Position numbers and translations under genes: made by a program. DNA of 64,000 bases from Sporosarcina luteola (GTDB lineage Bacteria; Bacillota; Bacilli; Bacillales_A; Planococcaceae): positions 1 through 64,000 of the forward strand of contig NZ_BJYL01000033.1 in the NCBI RefSeq assembly GCF_007991495.1, given 5' to 3'. Positions within the stretch are counted from its first letter, which is position 1, and every line of letters starts with the position of its first letter. The notes beneath the pieces were generated by a model that worked only from the letters and a program-made list of their open reading frames with translations, was not told where the DNA came from and made no database searches. Of this stretch, positions 1 through 8,580 are shown piece by piece.

Positions 1-84
1 TGCGTGATCTTCCTTTTCACTTCGCTTGCATAGTAAGTAACGGCCGTCCTTGTATATGGCCGCTTCTGTGTTGACGATAAACAT
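1..84 (-). CDS. NUDIX hydrolase, N-terminal fragment
   Basis: The first 28 codons of a leftward gene that runs off the window. The translation begins MFIVNTEAAIYKDGRYLL and continues CKRSEKEDHA. This is the usual first beta-strand of a NUDIX hydrolase, with the conserved 'LLCKR' that precedes the NUDIX box. The ATG at 84 has a GGAG ribosome site about nine bases upstream. The NUDIX box itself lies outside the window, so the substrate cannot be guessed. It lies downstream of the helicase gene on the same strand, separated by a terminator, and is therefore probably a separate transcription unit. Confidence 0.6.
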   Translation of the reverse strand, partial: MFIVNTEAAIYKDGRYLLCKRSEKEDHA

Positions 85-115
85 GGTTGATCGCTCCAAT
101 CTGTAGTTTTATTGG

Positions 116-153
116 ACTAATAAAAGCAGAGCTCCGATAAAAAAGCCCTGCTT
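116..153 (-). terminator. Intrinsic terminator after helicase gene
   Basis: Read leftward, a 10-bp stem (AAGCAGGGCT with AGCTCTGCTT, one G-T pair) is followed by TTATT. It lies about 40 bases after the stop codon of the helicase gene and should end the NUDIX-helicase transcript. Confidence 0.7.
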
Positions 154-190
154 CTCTTCCATTTTCACTTCTTCGTTCAATAAAGTACTT

Positions 191-3100
191 TTATAAAACA
201 CTCTTATTCGCCACTGGTAACAGCCATGCCGGCATCCGCTCATACAATCGCCATTCAAAACTAATTGGCTTATTGCCCTCATGTGTCACATAATCGGCAG
301 TCCCTAGGAAAACAAACGGTGAAGTATAGCCATCTTTCTGTTTATGCTCTCGAACAAACAAAGCAATTTTATTTCCGGATTGTCGATGGTTAATGTACCT
401 TTTGCCAGTAGGACTTGTGTCTGATGTCTTATTCTGAGATTGCCAATGAAATAGTCGATCACTTATCGCATAGTCTTCATACTGCGTTGACGGTGAGAAA
501 TCCTTGTCCGATTTATTTAATGTGATGAAGAAAATATCCGTTTGTTTATCTTCAAAGTACTTAACTCCTTCTCGAAATGCTGGTTTGACTTCTTCATTGA
601 AATAACCGAAAGCCGCCAGCACTTGATCAGATGTATATTGCGCATGCACGCGAAGCGGAGACGTATAGTCGAATGGCGATGGCTTTTCAACTGAACGGAT
701 TTTATCCATGCACACCTCTAACACTTGCTGTATTTCACTTTTATGAACTTCATTTGAAATGATTTTTTGTATACCATCATGCATAGACTTGAAGCCTAAA
801 TTTCCTGGAGGCGCGTCGAAGAACGAGTAGTATAACATCCCTACCATCAGATACTGTTCATCATTTTCAATTAAACCGCCTACCAAGTATTTCTGGTAAA
901 ATTCGATAAGATCTGCTGAGTCTAGATGAAACAAAGCATGAATTCGCTTAGTTACAACCTCTTCATATTTGCTATCAAAATCAGCTGCTATACCCGCTTC
1001 GATTTTAAGCCTCTCAAAGGACCTGTTTTTTCCCTTGCCATAAAATTCAGCCAGCGTAAGATGATGATAATGAAGAAAATTTGATAACGTTAGCTTCTCA
1101 CCCGTATCTTCTTCAAAATACTTGATCTTCGTAATAAGATTTTGTTTCGTGTTTTTCACTTCTTTTACATTCCGCAATATATATTCCTTCGCTTGCTTCT
1201 CCATCTGAATGACGGATCCTTTAGGTAAATGAAAGAACCCATTTTCAATGTAGTGCCGAATGGAATGCTTTGTCCTTCCGACCAGCCCCCTGAACTTCTC
1301 TTCGAATGGATAATCTGCGTGAGCTTGTCCTACAAAATCTAGTACAGTTAAACATTCCTTGTCGTCTGATAGACGTAAACCTCGGCCTAATTGCTGTAGA
1401 AATACGGTTAGACTTGCAGTCGGTCTAAGGAATAACACAGTATTGACTTCGGGAATATCAATCCCTTCATTGTATAGATCCACAACGAATATGAATTTGA
1501 TTTCACCACTTACTAATTTTCGCTTTGCTGTATTCCGATCCTCATCTGACGACTCCCCATGCAAAGCGATTGCAGGAATTTTCTTTGAGTTAAAGTATTT
1601 AGCCATATATTTTGCGTGTTCAACTGACACACAAAATCCTAAAGCTTTTACCTGATCTAGGGCAGTAACATACTTATTAATACTGCGGATTATAAGATCA
1701 CTTCGACGGTCATTCGAAGTATAAACATTTGTAAGCTCGTCAGTATCGTAACCTCTTCTTGACCATTTAATTGCCGAGAGATCAACATTATCTGTTACAC
1801 AAAAATAATGAAACGGACTTAACAATTTCCGATCGATCGCCTCTGTTAATCGCATCTCAGTTGCAATTCGGTCGTCAAAATAACTAAGTACATTTTGATT
1901 ATCCATTCGTTCTGGGGTAGCTGTTAGACCTAATAGAATGTTCGGCTCATAATACTCCAATAAGGACCGATATGTTGGTGCTGTAGCATGATGAAATTCA
2001 TCCACAATGATAAAATCATAGAAGTCAGCCGTTGTTTTTTCTATCATCTTTCTACTATTCCAACTTTGGATACTCATAAAAAGTTGGTCGTATGAAGAAG
2101 GTTCAAAACGGCCGACAAACATTTCTCCAAAGTTGGCATTCTTTAAAATCGCACGAAAGGTATACATACTTTGCTTAAGTATTTCTTCTCTATGGGCAAT
2201 AAACAATAATTTCGCATTCGGACTCTGCTGCATGAAACGCTTGAAATCAAAGGCAGAGATGACTGTCTTGCCAACTCCAGTAGCCGCCACGACTAAGTTT
2301 TTCATATGCCCATGTACAGTTCGTTCAACTTCCAGTTCGTCTAAAATTTCTTGCTGGTAATGGTACGGCCGAATATCAAGGAAATACTGTTCATTCGTCT
2401 CTGCCACTTGTTCTTTCGTTAAGGATTGGCGAACTTTAGACCAGTTTTCTTCGTCACTTGCTGACAGACTTTTAAACTCTTCATCATTCCAATAACCTTC
2501 GAAAGTCGCTTCAAACTTCCGTATAATATCAAATGAATCTTTCTCTGTTACTTTTAAGTTCCACTCGAGTCCCGAGGTAAGTGCTGGATTGGAAAGGTTT
2601 GAGGAGCCTATATACGCAGTACTAAACCCTGTTTTTCGTTTAAACAAATATGCTTTTGCGTGTAAACGTGTTCTTTCTTTATCCAAAGAAACCCGAATTT
2701 CAGTATTAGGGAGCTTACTTAGCTCTTGAAGTGCTTTGTAATCTGTCGCTTCCATGTATGACGTTGTAATAATTCTTAGACAGCCGCCATGTTCAGTGAA
2801 ATTACGAAGCTCTTCAATAACAATTCGCAAACCAGACCACTTCACAAATGAAACTAGCCATTCAATTTCATCAGAAGTAGCAATTTCCTTTTTTAACTCC
2901 TCTAACATATTAGGCTCGGCATGTGATCCGGTGAATAAAGAGCTTTGTGTCAAAGGCGTAACGGGTCGAAGTACTTTTTTCTTTTTTAATGATTGAGCTG
3001 TGTTTATCGTTTTATAGATTGATGTAAGTATTTCTGCATGCTCCTCCAATTTAAGTCCCGCAAAATCATTGTCATTTAATTTTTGGTGAAGCACATCAAT

Positions 3101-3328
3101 GATTTCATTACAAATTTGAATTTGTCTAAGGAGTGAATCTTCCTTATCTCCACCGTCTCGAATATGTGATAACGCATTCCTTGTTACAGATGAAATATAA
3201 CTGGATAAAAGAACCCTTGCCTCTGCTTCGTCTATTCCTTCCTTTCCCACAGCAAATATATCTGGAAGCTCGTCCAATTCAGCTTTAATTTTCTTGTTTA
3301 TTAATTGTTCATAAATCCCTTCTTGCAT
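191..3328 (-). CDS. PLD-like/DEAD helicase/DUF3427 protein
   Basis: Superfamily 2 helicase-like protein of 1045 residues with three parts. Residues about 145-290 resemble a phospholipase D-type nuclease half-site: HAK at 223-225, then GSSNLS near 241. Residues about 320-690 are the helicase core: AATGVGKT (Walker A, 348-355), DEFH (443-446), TATPER, and QQLGRGLRLS as motif VI. The rest matches the DUF3427 tail usual in this architecture. The start chosen is the ATG at 3328 behind AAAGGGTG; an ORF extension to 3373 has no ribosome site. It overlaps the upstream NUDIX gene by 28 bases, so the two are translationally coupled. Family members are suspected DNA repair or anti-phage proteins. Here that role is inference; the nuclease-helicase architecture is what the sequence shows. 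Confidence 0.85.
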   Translation of the reverse strand: MQEGIYEQLINKKIKAELDELPDIFAVGKEGIDEAEARVLLSSYISSVTRNALSHIRDGGDKEDSLLRQIQICNEIIDVLHQKLNDNDFAGLKLEEHAEILTSIYKTINTAQSLKKKKVLRPVTPLTQSSLFTGSHAEPNMLEELKKEIATSDEIEWLVSFVKWSGLRIVIEELRNFTEHGGCLRIITTSYMEATDYKALQELSKLPNTEIRVSLDKERTRLHAKAYLFKRKTGFSTAYIGSSNLSNPALTSGLEWNLKVTEKDSFDIIRKFEATFEGYWNDEEFKSLSASDEENWSKVRQSLTKEQVAETNEQYFLDIRPYHYQQEILDELEVERTVHGHMKNLVVAATGVGKTVISAFDFKRFMQQSPNAKLLFIAHREEILKQSMYTFRAILKNANFGEMFVGRFEPSSYDQLFMSIQSWNSRKMIEKTTADFYDFIIVDEFHHATAPTYRSLLEYYEPNILLGLTATPERMDNQNVLSYFDDRIATEMRLTEAIDRKLLSPFHYFCVTDNVDLSAIKWSRRGYDTDELTNVYTSNDRRSDLIIRSINKYVTALDQVKALGFCVSVEHAKYMAKYFNSKKIPAIALHGESSDEDRNTAKRKLVSGEIKFIFVVDLYNEGIDIPEVNTVLFLRPTASLTVFLQQLGRGLRLSDDKECLTVLDFVGQAHADYPFEEKFRGLVGRTKHSIRHYIENGFFHLPKGSVIQMEKQAKEYILRNVKEVKNTKQNLITKIKYFEEDTGEKLTLSNFLHYHHLTLAEFYGKGKNRSFERLKIEAGIAADFDSKYEEVVTKRIHALFHLDSADLIEFYQKYLVGGLIENDEQYLMVGMLYYSFFDAPPGNLGFKSMHDGIQKIISNEVHKSEIQQVLEVCMDKIRSVEKPSPFDYTSPLRVHAQYTSDQVLAAFGYFNEEVKPAFREGVKYFEDKQTDIFFITLNKSDKDFSPSTQYEDYAISDRLFHWQSQNKTSDTSPTGKRYINHRQSGNKIALFVREHKQKDGYTSPFVFLGTADYVTHEGNKPISFEWRLYERMPAWLLPVANKSVL

Positions 3329-3717
3329 TGTTGTATCACCCTTTCGACGGCTGGAATATCTGCTGGTGCCCATTCCAATGTTTTAAGTTCACTGAACGGC
3401 ACCCATTTTAATTCACTATGTTCCATAGCAATTGGTGTTCCACTATTAATTTTGGCGAAATATGTTTCTAAACGCACTGTAAACTGCTCATATTTATATG
3501 ACGTATCTTCAACAAATTGACTGATTTTAATATTACAATTAAGTTCCTCTTTTATTTCACGAACTAAAGCAGTCTTTGGTGTTTCACCTGGTTCAATTTT
3601 ACCGCCAGGAAATTCCCAATAACCTGGCAAGAACATATTCTCCGATCGTCGCGCACAAAGAATATCGCCTTTTTCGTTATGTATAACTGCAGCCGCGACG
3701 TGAATGATTTTAGTCAT
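3301..3717 (-). CDS. MutT-like NUDIX pyrophosphohydrolase
   Basis: Complete 138-residue NUDIX protein. The NUDIX box lies at residues 38-60, with GGKIEPGET followed by REIKEEL, giving the metal-binding glutamates. The flanking 'GDILCARRSENMFLPGYWEF' is typical of (deoxy)nucleoside triphosphate pyrophosphohydrolases of the MutT/MutX type. The likely role is hydrolysis of damaged or non-canonical nucleotides; the actual substrate is not shown. The ATG at 3717 follows GAGGAGAG. It is the first gene of a two-gene operon with the overlapping helicase, which suggests a joint function in genome protection. Confidence 0.85.
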   Translation of the reverse strand: MTKIIHVAAAVIHNEKGDILCARRSENMFLPGYWEFPGGKIEPGETPKTALVREIKEELNCNIKISQFVEDTSYKYEQFTVRLETYFAKINSGTPIAMEHSELKWVPFSELKTLEWAPADIPAVERVIQQCKKGFMNN

Positions 3718-3799
3718 TCGAACTCTCCTCTATTTTAGCTATAGTTCAACCTTAATGTATGTTGTATAATTCTAACTTTCTAAATTGGATACCGTTTCC

Positions 3800-3828
3800 A
3801 TTGTAGCATTTTCTCTATTCCAATTGAA
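3800..3828 (-). promoter_or_regulatory. Putative promoter of NUDIX-helicase operon
   Basis: Leftward -35 TTCAAT and -10 TACAAT separated by 17 bases, with an extended -10 TGC. It lies about 80 bases before the NUDIX start. Inferred from consensus only. Confidence 0.45.
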
Positions 3829-3976
3829 CGAATTATTGAAATTCAAAATTCAGAGTGTCCACGAGCCTTTGTTAATTATTCCCTAGAATTCTCTACACTT
3901 TACAGTATTCATTTCATCACCCAATTCTCCTAATCGAAACCAATATAAATTCAAGTTTTACAAATTTCATATTTGT

Positions 3977-4005
3977 TTGACAGTTTAATATTTTATTGCT
4001 AATAT
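3977..4005 (+). promoter_or_regulatory. Sigma-A-type promoter of formamidase operon
   Basis: A perfect -35 TTGACA (3977-3982), 17-base spacer and -10 TAATAT (4000-4005). The predicted start of transcription is near 4012. This excludes the in-frame ATG at 4004 as the formamidase start and supports the ATG at 4043. Confidence 0.75.
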
Positions 4006-4042
4006 GAAGGCGCATTCAAAATCTATGATTGGGGGAATAGGA

Positions 4043-5221
4043 ATGGCGAAAACAATGTATGCACTTGATTTGAGTAAGCCGATGGAAGAGCAAGCACATC
4101 CGGGTCACAATCGGTGGCATCCGGATATTCCTGCTGCTTTTTCTGTAGATCCTGGTACTTCTTTTAGGATGGATTGTAAGGAATGGACGGATGGGCAGAT
4201 TGAAAATAATGATAGTGCGGAGGATGTTCGGAAAGTGAACCTTTCGCGTGTTCATGTTTTGAGTGGCCCGGTGTATGTGAATGGTGCGGAACCTGGTGAT
4301 TTGCTTGTTGTCGATATTTTGGATATCGGGTCGCATCAAGGGTATGAATGGGGTTTTAACGGGATTTTTGCGAAAGAAAATGGTGGTAGCTTTTTAGTGG
4401 ACGAGTTTCCGGAAGCACAAAAGTCGATATGGGATTTCGAGGGTATTTATACGACTTCGCGACATGTACCTGGTGTGAAATTTGCGGGGTTGATTCATCC
4501 TGGTTTGATTGGCGTTGCTCCTTCAATGGAACTTTTACAAAAGTGGAATGACCGAGAACAAAAACTGATAGATACGGATCCGAATCGGGTACCTGCGCTT
4601 GCGAATGCCCCTACTTCGGAGAGCGTTGTGCTTGGTACTTTATCAGGTGCAGAGTTTGATAGAATCGCTAAGGAAGGTGCTCGGACTGTACCGCCACGGG
4701 AGAATGGCGGAAACTGCGATATTAAGAACTTGTCGAAAGGATCGAGAATCTTCTTCCCTACTTTTGTAGAAGGAGCGAAGTTATCGGTCGGCGATCTCCA
4801 CTTTTCTCAAGGGGACGGGGAAATTACGTTCTGCGGTGGGATTGAGATGTCCGGCTGGATCGAGTTGAAAGTAGACATTATTAAGGGCGGCATGGAAAAA
4901 TATAAAATTACTGAAAACCCTGTGTTCCAGCCTGGTCCGGTTGAACCGAATTATAGTGATTATCTAGTTTTCCAAGGGATCTCAGTTGATGATCGTAATG
5001 GACAACAGACTTATTTGGATGCCAATATTGCTTTCCGCAGGGCATGCTTGAATGCTATTGAATATTTGAAGACGCTTGGGTATACGGGCGAACAGGCGTA
5101 TATGCTGTTGAGTACTGCGCCGGTTGAAGGGCGCATCAATGGCATTGTTGATATTCCGAATGCATGCTGTACAATCGCGATTCCTACTCAAATTTTCGAT
5201 AGAGATATTATGCCGAAATAA
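4043..5221 (+). CDS. fmdA: Formamidase/acetamidase (FmdA/AmdA family)
   Basis: Cytoplasmic amidase of 392 residues, the normal family length, predicted to hydrolyse formamide or short aliphatic amides to ammonia and the acid. Family features are visible along the whole length: 'HPGHNRWHPDIPAAFSVDPG' near the N-terminus, 'NGAEPGDLLVVDIL', 'TVPPRENGGNCDIKNLSKGS', 'LHFSQGDGEITFCGGIEM' and a C-terminal 'AYMLLSTAPVEGRI'. The ATG at 4043 has GGGGGAATAGGA before it. It is followed after 12 bases by the FmdB-type gene, the usual operon partner. Whether formamide or acetamide is the main substrate cannot be decided from sequence alone. Confidence 0.93.
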   Translation: MAKTMYALDLSKPMEEQAHPGHNRWHPDIPAAFSVDPGTSFRMDCKEWTDGQIENNDSAEDVRKVNLSRVHVLSGPVYVNGAEPGDLLVVDILDIGSHQGYEWGFNGIFAKENGGSFLVDEFPEAQKSIWDFEGIYTTSRHVPGVKFAGLIHPGLIGVAPSMELLQKWNDREQKLIDTDPNRVPALANAPTSESVVLGTLSGAEFDRIAKEGARTVPPRENGGNCDIKNLSKGSRIFFPTFVEGAKLSVGDLHFSQGDGEITFCGGIEMSGWIELKVDIIKGGMEKYKITENPVFQPGPVEPNYSDYLVFQGISVDDRNGQQTYLDANIAFRRACLNAIEYLKTLGYTGEQAYMLLSTAPVEGRINGIVDIPNACCTIAIPTQIFDRDIMPK

Positions 5222-5233
5222 GGGGGAATCATT

Positions 5234-5503
5234 TTGCCTAGTTATACATTCCGTTGCAAAGACTGCGGTGAATTTACGCTGTTCTTCAAATCTATGTCCG
5301 GCAATAAAGAGATGGCTGACTGCCCAGACTGCGGCCATGTGTCGACTAGAGTGTTTCTAGCGCCTAATCTTCATTCCCTTTCAAGAGAATTGAGTTCACG
5401 CATTGAAAAAGGGATGGAACCGCAGCGCATGACGCGGGAAGAGTTAGGTGCCAAACAGCCAAAGAAAAAGACGAAGGTCAATCGTCCTTGGCAAGTTGGT
5501 TAA
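5234..5503 (+). CDS. fmdB: FmdB-family zinc-ribbon protein
   Basis: A protein of 89 residues with an N-terminal FmdB/CxxC zinc ribbon: 'YTFRCKDCGEFT' and 'ADCPDCGHVSTRVF' supply four cysteines. The C-terminal half is basic and unstructured-looking (KQPKKKTKVNRPW). It begins with TTG at 5234, preceded by AGGGGG. It lies 12 bases after the amidase stop and ends just before a terminator. The family is named from a methylotroph operon, where it was thought to regulate amidase expression; its molecular function is not established. Confidence 0.88.
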   Translation: MPSYTFRCKDCGEFTLFFKSMSGNKEMADCPDCGHVSTRVFLAPNLHSLSRELSSRIEKGMEPQRMTREELGAKQPKKKTKVNRPWQVG

Positions 5504-5522
5504 GTGAATCGGACAAGCTTTT

Positions 5523-5558
5523 ATCCACGTAGGCTCTTTTGGCTTGTGTGGATTTTTT
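5523..5558 (+). terminator. Intrinsic terminator after fmdB
   Basis: ATCCAC pairs with GTGGAT around an imperfect inner stem, followed by six T residues. It ends the fmdA-fmdB transcript. Confidence 0.75.
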
Positions 5559-5626
5559 GCATGAAATCGGTATTCGTATATCTCACTCCCGATTGGATAG
5601 CCTATATTTAGAAGGGAGTGTTGCAT

Positions 5627-5779
5627 ATGATGCCAGAACGTTTGCCGCTTGCAATATTGGATGAGGCGCAGTTGAAGGTGTTGGGTGACTTGGAGGAGGA
5701 GCTCGGGGTGACATTGGTCGCTTATGAGAGTTCGATGCATGATGATGCGACAAATCATATTGTTGAATCGGATGTTTGA
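5627..5779 (+). CDS. Small acidic protein, 50 aa
   Basis: A short gene starting ATGATG at 5627 with GAAGGGAGTG as ribosome site. It is closed by a terminator eight bases after the stop. The 50-residue product starts MMPERLPLAILDEAQLKV and contains an acidic helix-like stretch (DLEEELGV), ending NHIVESDV. There is no signal peptide or membrane segment. The own Shine-Dalgarno and own terminator make it a credible gene, but I recognise no family. It lies between the formamidase operon and a repeat array. Confidence 0.6.
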   Translation: MMPERLPLAILDEAQLKVLGDLEEELGVTLVAYESSMHDDATNHIVESDV

Positions 5780-5787
5780 CTGATAAG

Positions 5788-5812
5788 GGCTATCTACGGA
5801 TAGTCTTTTTTT
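5788..5812 (+). terminator. Intrinsic terminator after 50-aa gene
   Basis: GGCTATC/GATAGTC stem with a TACG loop followed by seven T residues. Confidence 0.8.
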
Positions 5813-5952
5813 GATGGATGGAATTTATTATTCCCAAGTTGAATTTATTACCTGTCGGGTTAATTCTTCCTGTTATGATACGTTTTTCACTTGCCAGCCG
5901 GGAATACATGTTCCACAACTCAGATAACAGGTTTATTTTGGGGGTGTCTGCA

Positions 5953-6048
5953 TTTGAGTATTGCGGACAGATTGAGCCAGCTGTGCGGAGTTTTGAGCCA
6001 CTGTTTACGGACAATAGAGCCAGTGAAGGCGGATGAGAGAGCCACTTG
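5953..6048 (+). repeat. Tandem ~21-bp array, family D (GAGCCA)
   Basis: Five degenerate units with core TTGAGCC(A)...CGGA. The GAGCC cores lie at 5974, 5995, 6017 and 6039 (steps of 21, 22 and 22), with a weaker first copy at 5955. Each unit also carries a CGGA about 12 bases after the core. It sits in the convergent gap between the 50-aa gene and a leftward serine hydrolase gene. The rest of the 489-base gap is AT-rich, with one inverted repeat and no gene that I can support. Confidence 0.7.
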
Positions 6049-6114
6049 TGTAGTTTTAAAAAGAGGTTTGATCATAAGAAAGTTCCAACCATACCCACAT
6101 TTTACAATAAGTAA

Positions 6115-6157
6115 TTAGAACCCATTCCAACAAAAGATTGATCAAAATGGGTTCTAA
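6115..6157. repeat. Inverted repeat in convergent gap
   Basis: TTAGAACCCATT and AATGGGTTCTAA form a perfect 12-bp stem with a 19-base loop. There is no T-run on either side, so it is not a standard intrinsic terminator. It may still act as a transcript 3' end between the converging genes. Confidence 0.5.
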
Positions 6158-6268
6158 TCCAGCAAATTTAAGTTTTGTTTTCTAAAAAAGGAATAATTAC
6201 TCCGGAAATTCGAATCTCCAACTAAAGCACCCGTTCAATAACTGCCTAGAACTTAAACGACAGTTTCA

Positions 6269-7453
6269 TTATTTTTGTTTTTCACTCAACTCTTTTAATC
6301 TCTCATATGCTTGGTCATTCGCTAATAATGGGCTTTCTGATTTGATTGCTGGTAAAATATATTCATTTAGCGATATTCTTTCAAAACTTCTACCGGTTTC
6401 AATAACAATTAGCTCTAGTTCGGGAACAACTATAATCCACTGACCACCTGCACCACGTGCTGAGAATAATCGTCCATTTTCACTTTCATTCAAATAAAAA
6501 TAGTAACCATAATCATAATCATACACATCAAATTCAGTATGTGGATAAAGGGATTCCTTCACCCACTCTTTTGGAACAATTTGTTCCCCATCCCATTTTC
6601 CATCATGAAGATAAAGGTAACCAAATCTTGCCATGTCCCGTGGGGTCATCTGGGAATAGGTTCCACCATGTGCTATTCCTTCATTTGTAACATAAAACTC
6701 CAAACTATCCATCCCGATTCTATCGAATATCTTTTCTTTGCCATATTCGTTTAATGTCATTCCAGATGCACGTTCAATAATGGCACCTAGAACGTAGGGC
6801 GCGCCAGTATCATAGTTCCATTCACCCACTTGTTCCTTAATGATTGGTTGATTTAGATAATATTGAAGTAGACTTTTACTATTGTCCCATACCCTAAAAA
6901 GTTGAATTGATGATTCTTCTGAGTCCCATTCCGGCCACTGAATACCAGTTTTCATCAAAAGTAATTGTTCGATCGTCATATTTTCTTTTTCTTCACTCAT
7001 ATTTTCAAACGTCATGTCAGGAAAATAATCAAGTACACGGTCATTAAGATTAATAATTCCTTCATCAATTGCAATTCCAGCTATTGCGGAAGTTAGACTT
7101 TTCGTTACAGAATAAGTATTATGCGGATACTTCTCATTGTATGGAGAAGTATATTTCTCTGCGACGATATGCCCATTTCGTATGATGAGTAAACCATGTA
7201 ATTGTCTCGGGTCATTTTGTTCAATGTATTCAAACAGCTCTACTAACTTTTCACTATCCATTCCTTGTTCCTCCGGTGTTGAAGTCGGCCATTCTTCTGT
7301 TGGCCAAACAGTATGGAGTTCAGATAGAATAAGCTCTGATGTTTCTTCTTTTTCTCCCTTTGCCACCCTTTCACTTCCATACCTTTCCAAATAACCGGTA
7401 ATAATTAAAATAAGAAGAATAACTGCTACAATAATTACTTTAGATTTTCGCAT
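6269..7453 (-). CDS. Membrane-anchored serine hydrolase (class C beta-lactamase fold)
   Basis: A 394-residue protein of the beta-lactamase/PBP-like family PF00144. Residues 5-20 form a single N-terminal hydrophobic segment, so the catalytic part is extracellular. The nucleophile motif SVTK lies at 115-118. NYDTG at 213-217 stands where the Y-x-N motif is expected, and GAGGQW near 334 replaces the K-T/S-G box. 'YSQMTPRDMARFGYLYLHDG' is characteristic of this esterase/peptidase group. The ATG at 7453 follows AAGGAGCGGAG. Substrate unknown: esterase, D-aminopeptidase or beta-lactam-related activity are all possible. It has no operon partners. Confidence 0.85.
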   Translation of the reverse strand: MRKSKVIIVAVILLILIITGYLERYGSERVAKGEKEETSELILSELHTVWPTEEWPTSTPEEQGMDSEKLVELFEYIEQNDPRQLHGLLIIRNGHIVAEKYTSPYNEKYPHNTYSVTKSLTSAIAGIAIDEGIINLNDRVLDYFPDMTFENMSEEKENMTIEQLLLMKTGIQWPEWDSEESSIQLFRVWDNSKSLLQYYLNQPIIKEQVGEWNYDTGAPYVLGAIIERASGMTLNEYGKEKIFDRIGMDSLEFYVTNEGIAHGGTYSQMTPRDMARFGYLYLHDGKWDGEQIVPKEWVKESLYPHTEFDVYDYDYGYYFYLNESENGRLFSARGAGGQWIIVVPELELIVIETGRSFERISLNEYILPAIKSESPLLANDQAYERLKELSEKQK

Positions 7454-7552
7454 GATCTCCGCTCCTTCGGACTATGAAATGTGCTGTGAGGTCCACTTGG
7501 TTGGTACAGAGAGACCAATCCCTCAAGCTGCTTGGTACTACTATTACCTTAT

Positions 7553-7573
7553 AGGGACAATGGAATTGTCCCT
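7553..7573. repeat. GGGACAAT palindrome
   Basis: AGGGACAAT and ATTGTCCCT form a perfect 9-bp inverted repeat around GGA. A related GGGAC hairpin lies at 7817-7834. These sit in a 412-base gap (7454-7865) upstream of a pseudogene. I see no intact gene there; the gap otherwise holds AT-rich sequence. Confidence 0.55.
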
Positions 7574-7865
7574 TTGTCGAACAAAATGGATAGTAATAGT
7601 TATTTTATACGACTTTCATAAATTTTTCAATTATTCTATTTAAATAAGCGAATCAAAGGAAACATGTTAATAGGCAACGCGTTCAGAGAATTCTATTTTA
7701 CAGGATATAACTTGTATTACTTTGTTCAAAAAAACATCAAAAGAGTATAGTAAAATTGACATCCTCTTACTATAAGCAATACATTTTAAACAGCACCTAT
7801 CTGTGAATTATTTTACAGAGGGACTGTCCCCTCTTCATCCATAATTTTCTTTTTCTTACCAACTT

Positions 7866-8529
7866 CGTCTAGGACATGCTGCTTTTAACGAAAGAATGTT
7901 ATATTATTGGGCAAAAACGTATGTATCGCAACTTAAACGTAGAGAACCATATACTCAATTAAAGAAAATGATTCAAATTATCATTACCGACTTTTTTCTA
8001 TTGCCGCCCGAAGACATTCATAGTAAATTTCAGTTACTAGATCCTTATAACGGTATGGTTTTCTCCGATCATCTTGAGATTCATGTTGTTCAATTGCCGA
8101 CAGAACAAGAAAAAGGATTGCAGGAGATGAACGAGCTAGAAAAATGGTTATTATTTTTCAAAGGGATGACGAGAGAAAAAGGAGGAAATTGCGATGGAAA
8201 GTTCAGCTATCAAAGAAGCCTTCGATGAAATTCGGAAATTGAGTATGGACCCGGATACCGTACAGCTTGCGATTAATCGGGAAATTGCATTGCGTGACCA
8301 TATCCAGCGGTTGGAAGACGCCGAAAAGAGAGGGATTGAGCTGGGGAGAGCCCAGGGCAGGGAGCAAGGTAAAGCGGAAGGTAAAGCCCAAGGTAAGGAA
8401 CAAACAGAAGTTGAAATCGTTCTCCAAATGCATGCAGAATCCTTACCTGTACCATTAATATGTAAGGTTACTAAGCTGTCGGCGGAGAAAGTTCAGCTAA
8501 TCATTGATTCTAGTACAAATGCGCGTTGA
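7866..8529 (+). pseudogene. Rpn/PD-(D/E)XK transposase-like nuclease, broken
   Basis: Remnant of a recombination-promoting nuclease (Rpn, PDDEXK transposase family). The reading frame holds 'LGHAAFNERMLYYWAKTYVS' and 'LEKWLLFFKG', typical of the middle of these proteins. It then shifts by one base in the A-rich stretch near 8176. The C-terminal part continues in the other frame as REKEEIAMESSAIKEAF, followed by a charged repeat tail (GRAQGREQGKAEGKAQG). The catalytic N-terminal region is missing. The truncation plus frameshift mark it as non-functional, although the downstream 111-codon frame starting at 8194 has a ribosome-like GGAGG and could still be translated. Confidence 0.8.
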
Positions 8530-8543
8530 GATTTATCCGTACA

Positions 8544-8575
8544 AAAACCCCACATTTCATCGTGGGGTTTTGTGT
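8544..8575. terminator. Bidirectional terminator
   Basis: AAAACCCCAC and GTGGGGTTTT form a perfect 10-bp stem with A/T tracts on both sides. It serves the rightward Rpn remnant and the leftward DDAH-like gene, whose stop is at 8581. Confidence 0.85.
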
Positions 8576-8580
8576 ATTAG

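Noticed and set aside
4004-4042. Earlier start of the formamidase at ATG 4004
   Set aside because: That ATG overlaps the -10 box of the promoter, and the transcript should start near 4012.
7452-7643. 63-codon frame upstream of the Rpn remnant
   Set aside because: No ribosome site; it overlaps the serine hydrolase start and runs through a palindrome.
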